Shown here: positions 3,826 to 6,856 of the stretch, in pieces
How the letters are laid out: every line of letters starts with the position of its first letter
Numbering within the stretch: the stretch's first letter is position 1
Origin: JAZDEU01 sp043808545
GTDB lineage: Bacteria; Patescibacteriota; Patescibacteriia; JAZDEU01
Direction: 5' to 3'
DNA length: 6,856 nt
NCBI GenBank assembly: GCA_043808545.1
Contig: JAZDEU010000071.1
Location: 1 to 6,856 of the forward strand
The notes under the pieces: generated by a model
Databases searched by the model: none
Seen by the model: the letters and a program-made list of their open reading frames with translations, nothing else
Told to the model about the DNA's origin: nothing
Program-made: the position numbers and the translations under genes

Positions 3826-4806
3826 ATGGATGCACTACAAGAAACTATGCCAGTGAATACGGAATATGGTTTAAGTATTTTTGAGAAATTATTTTATGGC
3901 TATAATATAGAAGAGAAAAGGAAATATTTAAGATTTAACTATGTTCAAAAGTTTATACAGGAATTGAATGAACTTAGTGCAGGATTAGGTAATATTCTAT
4001 CGCAAATTTTTTTAACAGCCCAATTTTCAGAAAATTGGGATACTGTTAAGCAGCAAGTAATAGATTTAGGTGGATTTATTGGTCCTGTTTTACGTAAAAA
4101 TCCAGGGTCTTTTCAATTTATGGATTTGTTATATCGTTGTGAAGCTCCTAAAGGTCCTCTTGATAGATTCTTAATGGACTGTCATTCTGGTAGAGCAGTG
4201 GATCATAGAAAAAATGCTACAATTCAAAATATTATTCCACTATTAGCACAGATACAGAATGGACATGGGAGAAAAAAGGTTTTAAATTTAGGTTCAGGCT
4301 GTGGATATGATACATTTGAAATGTCTGCGGGGAATGATGCAATATCTGAACAAGTTAATTTTATTAATGTTGATATTGACCCAGCGGCGATTGCAAAGGG
4401 TGAGAAATTTTTGCAAAAGAGGTATCAGCATTTAACAAACATTTCTTTTTTGCTGAAAGACATGCTCCGCTTAAAAGTAAGAGATGCGGTGGTAGCTTTA
4501 ATTATAGGTGTTTTATGTAGTTTTCCACGAGAACAAAGCGTAAGAAATTTGCATATAGTGAAGTCGTTTATCTCTCCTAGAGGTATTGTATATGGAGCAT
4601 GCGTTACAGATCGTATGGTAAGGGAAGATTTATTTACTTCATTCATTCTAGAATATATACTTGGTTGGCACCTTTGTTATAGAACCCTTAAAGATGTTCA
4701 GGATATATTTGAGAGTGCAGGTTATATATGGCGTCGGGATTTAACTTTTACGGAGGAACCAACAGAATTTTATGTGATTGGCGCAGGAGAAGTGCCAAAT
4801 AAATAA
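3826..4806 (+). CDS. Class I SAM-dependent methyltransferase
   Basis: The gene starts at ATG 3826, 11 nt after AGGAGG. An in-frame TTG at 3757 would translate 23 codons of the leader, including boxA and the SD, and is rejected. The product has 326 aa. Residues 1-147 are mostly helical with no recognised domain. The Rossmann methyltransferase domain starts near 150: motif I VLNLGSGCGYDT (152-163) binds SAM, the acidic end of strand 2 is in NVDIDP (181-186, likely Asp183 with the ribose), and motifs III/IV lie around ISFLLKDM (206-213) and DAVVALIIGVLCSFP (220-234). The substrate is unknown: there is no N/DPPY motif for DNA adenine, and a small molecule or protein is possible. A transcription unit of its own, with a terminator at 4849-4902. 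The gene is very AT-rich with few GCG codons, unlike the kinase's C-terminal half, and mobile-type elements lie just upstream. Confidence 0.8.
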   Translation: MDALQETMPVNTEYGLSIFEKLFYGYNIEEKRKYLRFNYVQKFIQELNELSAGLGNILSQIFLTAQFSENWDTVKQQVIDLGGFIGPVLRKNPGSFQFMDLLYRCEAPKGPLDRFLMDCHSGRAVDHRKNATIQNIIPLLAQIQNGHGRKKVLNLGSGCGYDTFEMSAGNDAISEQVNFINVDIDPAAIAKGEKFLQKRYQHLTNISFLLKDMLRLKVRDAVVALIIGVLCSFPREQSVRNLHIVKSFISPRGIVYGACVTDRMVREDLFTSFILEYILGWHLCYRTLKDVQDIFESAGYIWRRDLTFTEEPTEFYVIGAGEVPNK

Positions 4807-4830
4807 GCTTATTAAAAGCGTCGAAGTTAT

Positions 4831-4846
4831 GAATTGTCAACAATTC
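4831..4846. promoter_or_regulatory. Palindrome overlapping the kinase -35, possible operator
   Basis: GAATTGT-CA-ACAATTC is a perfect 7-bp inverted repeat. Its right arm overlaps the first three bases of the -35 hexamer at 4844-4849. A dimeric regulator bound here would compete with RNA polymerase, which fits repression or autoregulation of the kinase. No regulator in the window is tied to it. Confidence 0.5.
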
Positions 4847-4872
4847 ACAAAATCCCAAAAATTTGTTATAAT
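4844..4872 (+). promoter_or_regulatory. Extended -10 promoter of the histidine kinase
   Basis: TTCACA (4844-4849), 17 bp, then TATAAT (4867-4872) preceded by TGT (extended -10). A second TATAAT lies at 4878-4883. The two are part of the palindrome TTATAATA-A-TATTATAA (4866-4882). Transcription from the first -10 would start near 4879 and give a leader of about 35 nt. Confidence 0.7.
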
Positions 4873-4902
4873 AATATTATAATAAAGCATGGGATTTTTT
4901 TT
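4849..4902 (+). terminator. Terminator of the methyltransferase gene, overlapping the kinase promoter
   Basis: AAAATCCCA (4849-4857) pairs with TGGGATTTT (4890-4898). Ts run through 4902 and an inner AT stem (4866-4882) closes much of the 32-nt loop. For transcripts from the methyltransferase this is a plausible rho-independent terminator. The same bases contain the -35 end and the -10 boxes of the kinase promoter. Confidence 0.55.
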
Positions 4903-4913
4903 CTAAATAAAAA

Positions 4914-6620
4914 ATGTATTTATATTATACAATTAGCGGATTGTTTAATGCTTTAGCTAGTACTGTATTAGGTTTTTTAGTATATAGAAAAAGCAAGCAT
5001 AACAAAGCAAATAAATTATTTTCTTTGTTGTGTTTTGGTTTTGCGGCATGGTCATACCCATATTCTATGTGGCCATTGGCACAGACAAGAGAAGAAACTT
5101 TATTTTGGTTTCAAGTACTCCATTATGGAGCTATTTTTATCCCAATTTTTTATTATCATTTCGTTTTGTTATGGCTAGAAATTACTAAAAAAAGAAAGTT
5201 GCTTTTTATTGGATATGGTTTAGCTATATTCTTTTGTTTTTTTGTCTTCTCACCGTTGTTTATCGCAGATATGGTGCCGAAATTTTCTATGAAGTGGTGG
5301 GCAGAACCTGGTATTATGTATTATTTTTATTTATTGTATTTTTTCTTTTTTTATGTTTATTCTTCAATATTATTGTTTTTGGGGTATCACAAAACAGATG
5401 GTACTAAAAAAAGTCAGATAAGATTAGTTTTAATAGGTTTAGTTATCGCAATAGCTGGAGGTTCAACTAATTATATTCTTTGGTTTAACATCAATATTCC
5501 ACCGTATGGAAACATCTTTGCTTCTACATATATCATATTTATCGCCTACGCAATTCTAAAACACCATCTATTTAACATAAAATTAATTGCCGCAGAGATG
5601 TTCGTTTCTTTAATTTCACTAACCTTATTAGTTGATGCGCTACTCGCAAAAACTCCAGCAGAGTTTTTTGTTAAATTCGCATTATTTCTCGGAGGAAGTT
5701 TGTTAGGCGCATTGCTCATACGCGGCGTTTTAAAAGAAATAAAATCTGCGGAAAAAATTAAGGAATTGGCAGACGATTTGGCGGCTAGTAATAGTAAATT
5801 AGAATCTGCTAACAGGGATTTGAAGCGGCTGGATGACGCGAAGTCGGAATTTTTATCAATCGCATCGCATCAACTGCGTACCCCGCTTACCGCTATAAAA
5901 GGATTAAGCTCTATGCTTTTAGATGGAGATTATGGGCACATTGACGCTAAGCCGAAAGAAGTTGTGAATAATATTTTTTTAAGCAGCGAACGGATGAATA
6001 AGCTGGTCAATAATTTATTAAACATTTCGCGGATTGAGAGCGGGAGGACGAAATATAATTTTGAAAAGAGAAAGTTAACTGAGATTGCGCAGGAAGTTGT
6101 TAATGAATTGACGACGCTTGCGAAAGAGAAGGGATTAAAAATTAAATTTAAAAGTTCTAAAAATATTCCGCTTGCGCTTCTTGATTATGATACGATAAGG
6201 CAGGTTATCTCAAATTTTATTGATAACAGCATAAAGTATTCTGACCCGCCTGCGCCGAGTCTACGGCAGGCAGGTAAGGGAGATATTGATGTGAATATAG
6301 AAATGGCGGGAGTAAAAAAATTAAAAGAGTTTATAAAAAAGTCTAAGCAATATATGGACGACGGTTTGAATTTAAAGAGCGGAAGCAGGTATATTGTTTT
6401 TAGCGTGAGCGATAGCGGGCGGGGAGTTACAGAGGACGATCAATACCGTTTGTTTAAAAAGTTTGCGCGCGGGGAAGGGGTTTACACCGTGCATACGGAA
6501 GGCACTGGACTCGGACTTTATGTCTGCAAGAAAATGATAGAAGCGCATAAAGGATATATCTGGATTGAAAGCGCTGGCGCGGGGAAGGGGAGTAAGTCTT
6601 CGTTTGCGGTGCGGGTGTGA
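4914..6620 (+). CDS. Multi-TM sensor histidine kinase
   Basis: A complete 568-aa two-component sensor kinase. The N-terminal sensor has about seven membrane helices (near 3-24, 35-54, 66-91, 96-118, 134-157, 168-190, 200-220), like the 7TM histidine kinase sensor domain. Two more hydrophobic segments follow (about 225-243, 251-272), making up to nine. A coiled-coil linker (276-310) leads to the dimerisation domain with H-box SIASHQLRTP and phosphoacceptor His319. The ATPase domain has the N-box around NFIDN (434-438), G1 DSGRG (500-504) and G2 GTGLGL (530-535), so it should be active. It autophosphorylates and passes phosphate to a response regulator not in this window. The start has no SD. 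The N-terminal half is AT-rich while the catalytic half uses more GCG/CGG-type codons, compatible with domain shuffling. A palindromic repeat encodes residues 445-454. Confidence 0.9.
   Translation: MYLYYTISGLFNALASTVLGFLVYRKSKHNKANKLFSLLCFGFAAWSYPYSMWPLAQTREETLFWFQVLHYGAIFIPIFYYHFVLLWLEITKKRKLLFIGYGLAIFFCFFVFSPLFIADMVPKFSMKWWAEPGIMYYFYLLYFFFFYVYSSILLFLGYHKTDGTKKSQIRLVLIGLVIAIAGGSTNYILWFNINIPPYGNIFASTYIIFIAYAILKHHLFNIKLIAAEMFVSLISLTLLVDALLAKTPAEFFVKFALFLGGSLLGALLIRGVLKEIKSAEKIKELADDLAASNSKLESANRDLKRLDDAKSEFLSIASHQLRTPLTAIKGLSSMLLDGDYGHIDAKPKEVVNNIFLSSERMNKLVNNLLNISRIESGRTKYNFEKRKLTEIAQEVVNELTTLAKEKGLKIKFKSSKNIPLALLDYDTIRQVISNFIDNSIKYSDPPAPSLRQAGKGDIDVNIEMAGVKKLKEFIKKSKQYMDDGLNLKSGSRYIVFSVSDSGRGVTEDDQYRLFKKFARGEGVYTVHTEGTGLGLYVCKKMIEAHKGYIWIESAGAGKGSKSSFAVRV
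6245..6275. repeat. G/C-rich near-palindrome inserted in frame in the kinase gene
   Basis: In this 31-bp element GCCTGC (6248-6253) pairs with GCAGGC (6266-6271), with further imperfect pairs on both sides. It is strikingly G/C-rich against AT-rich flanks and encodes PPAPSLRQAG, ten residues between the N-box and the next strand. Very similar elements are, as I recall, dispersed in Patescibacteria genomes. Being 30-31 bp and stop-free in this frame, it keeps the gene open. Confidence 0.65.
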
Positions 6621-6646
6621 AAGTGCGTATGTATTAACAGAAAAAT

Positions 6647-6716
6647 TTGACTTTTTCCGCAAAATAGAGTTAGATATAGGTAATTGGAGAGGATAGGATC
6701 TTTCGCTCTTTGAAAA
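6647..6716 (+). promoter_or_regulatory. Third promoter and boxA-type leader (P3)
   Basis: TTGACT (6647-6652), 18 bp and TAGATA (6671-6676) form a weaker version of P1/P2. GAGGATAG (6689-6696) follows, as in P1, then CGCTCTTTGAAAA (6704-6716), a boxA-like element of the Gram-positive rRNA-leader type. No obvious ORF starts within 120 nt. The following GGTGAGAAAGG region resembles a decayed SD end. The leader either serves the next gene beyond the window or is relict. Confidence 0.5.
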
Positions 6717-6781
6717 ATTGTATTTTAAAAAGAAAAGGGTGAGAAAGGCGGAATATAATTTTTATTTAATAGAAAGGTGTG

Positions 6782-6814
6782 TTGACTCAAGAATCAATTA
6801 TGCTATGATATAAT
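6782..6814 (+). promoter_or_regulatory. Promoter P4 for a gene beyond the window
   Basis: TTGACT (6782-6787), 16 bp, then TATGAT (6804-6809) with TGC just upstream (extended -10). An overlapping TATAAT lies at 6809-6814. This is stronger than P3 and would start RNA near 6816-6821, giving a short leader. Confidence 0.6.
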
Positions 6815-6847
6815 TGAGTTATAGGTTTTTTAACCAAAGGAATAAGT

Positions 6848-6853
6848 GAGGAG
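6848..6853 (+). promoter_or_regulatory. SD of the next gene
   Basis: GAGGAG lies at the right edge, so the start codon should fall a few bases past 6856. The gene itself is not in the window. Confidence 0.5.
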
Positions 6854-6856
6854 CAT

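Noticed and set aside
4425..4646. Open frame on the - strand inside the methyltransferase
   Set aside because: It is antisense to the conserved SAM domain and has no supporting signals.
6243..6280. Frameshift or pseudogene in the kinase at the G/C-rich element
   Set aside because: The frame stays open through the insert, and the N-box, G1 and G2 motifs on both sides are in the same frame.
6372..6662. Open frame on the - strand opposite the kinase 3' end
   Set aside because: It is antisense to the catalytic G1 and G2 motifs. The sequence is low in meaning and there is no promoter or SD.
6739..6813. 24-codon ORF from GTG after the P3 leader
   Set aside because: The SD would sit directly against the start, and the frame runs through promoter P4. 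No homology is recognised.

Overview
The window looks like a low-GC chromosomal segment of a Patescibacteria (CPR) bacterium, probably of the parcubacterial type. The evidence is indirect: AT-rich DNA with short genes, a single-TM protein with a PsbP-like domain, a multi-TM histidine kinase, and a near-palindromic 31-bp element of the kind dispersed in such genomes, here sitting inside the kinase gene. TGA ends two genes, so the recoded genetic code of Gracilibacteria/Absconditabacteria is unlikely. No rRNA, tRNA, CRISPR array or transposase gene was seen.

Layout, all genes on the + strand. Positions 1-146 hold no convincing gene and end in a strong terminator. A membrane-anchored PsbP-like protein (261-911) follows with its own terminator. 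A promoter and boxA-like leader (969-1172) then drives a six-codon ORF and a Cys-rich lipoprotein with a hydrophobic C-terminus (1294-2133). Next is a tandem duplication with a 640-bp unit. Each unit carries the last 32 codons of the lipoprotein gene, a 96-bp block identical in both copies, and a small protein of 127 or 128 aa. Inside the 96-bp block the Shine-Dalgarno (SD) sequence lies in the loop of a perfect 10-bp inverted repeat. In the second unit the lipoprotein part is only a remnant.

The gene-free stretch 3231-3825 holds a terminator, a 128-bp MITE-like element with terminal inverted repeats and a 5-bp target duplication, an AT hairpin, and a second copy of the leader cassette. That cassette is interrupted by a 98-bp G/C-hairpin insertion flanked by 8-bp direct repeats. 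It drives a class I SAM-dependent methyltransferase (3826-4806). A compact control region follows, in which the methyltransferase terminator overlaps an extended -10 promoter and a palindrome. It leads into a complete multi-TM histidine kinase (4914-6620). The last 236 bases carry a third boxA-type leader and a further promoter and SD sequence for a gene beyond the window.

How the genes work together is not evident. The lipoprotein and the first small protein look like one transcriptional unit. The kinase has no response regulator in view. The most distinctive features are regulatory: a reused promoter/boxA/strong-SD leader, and a duplicated translation-initiation block kept identical while the genes around it diverged.
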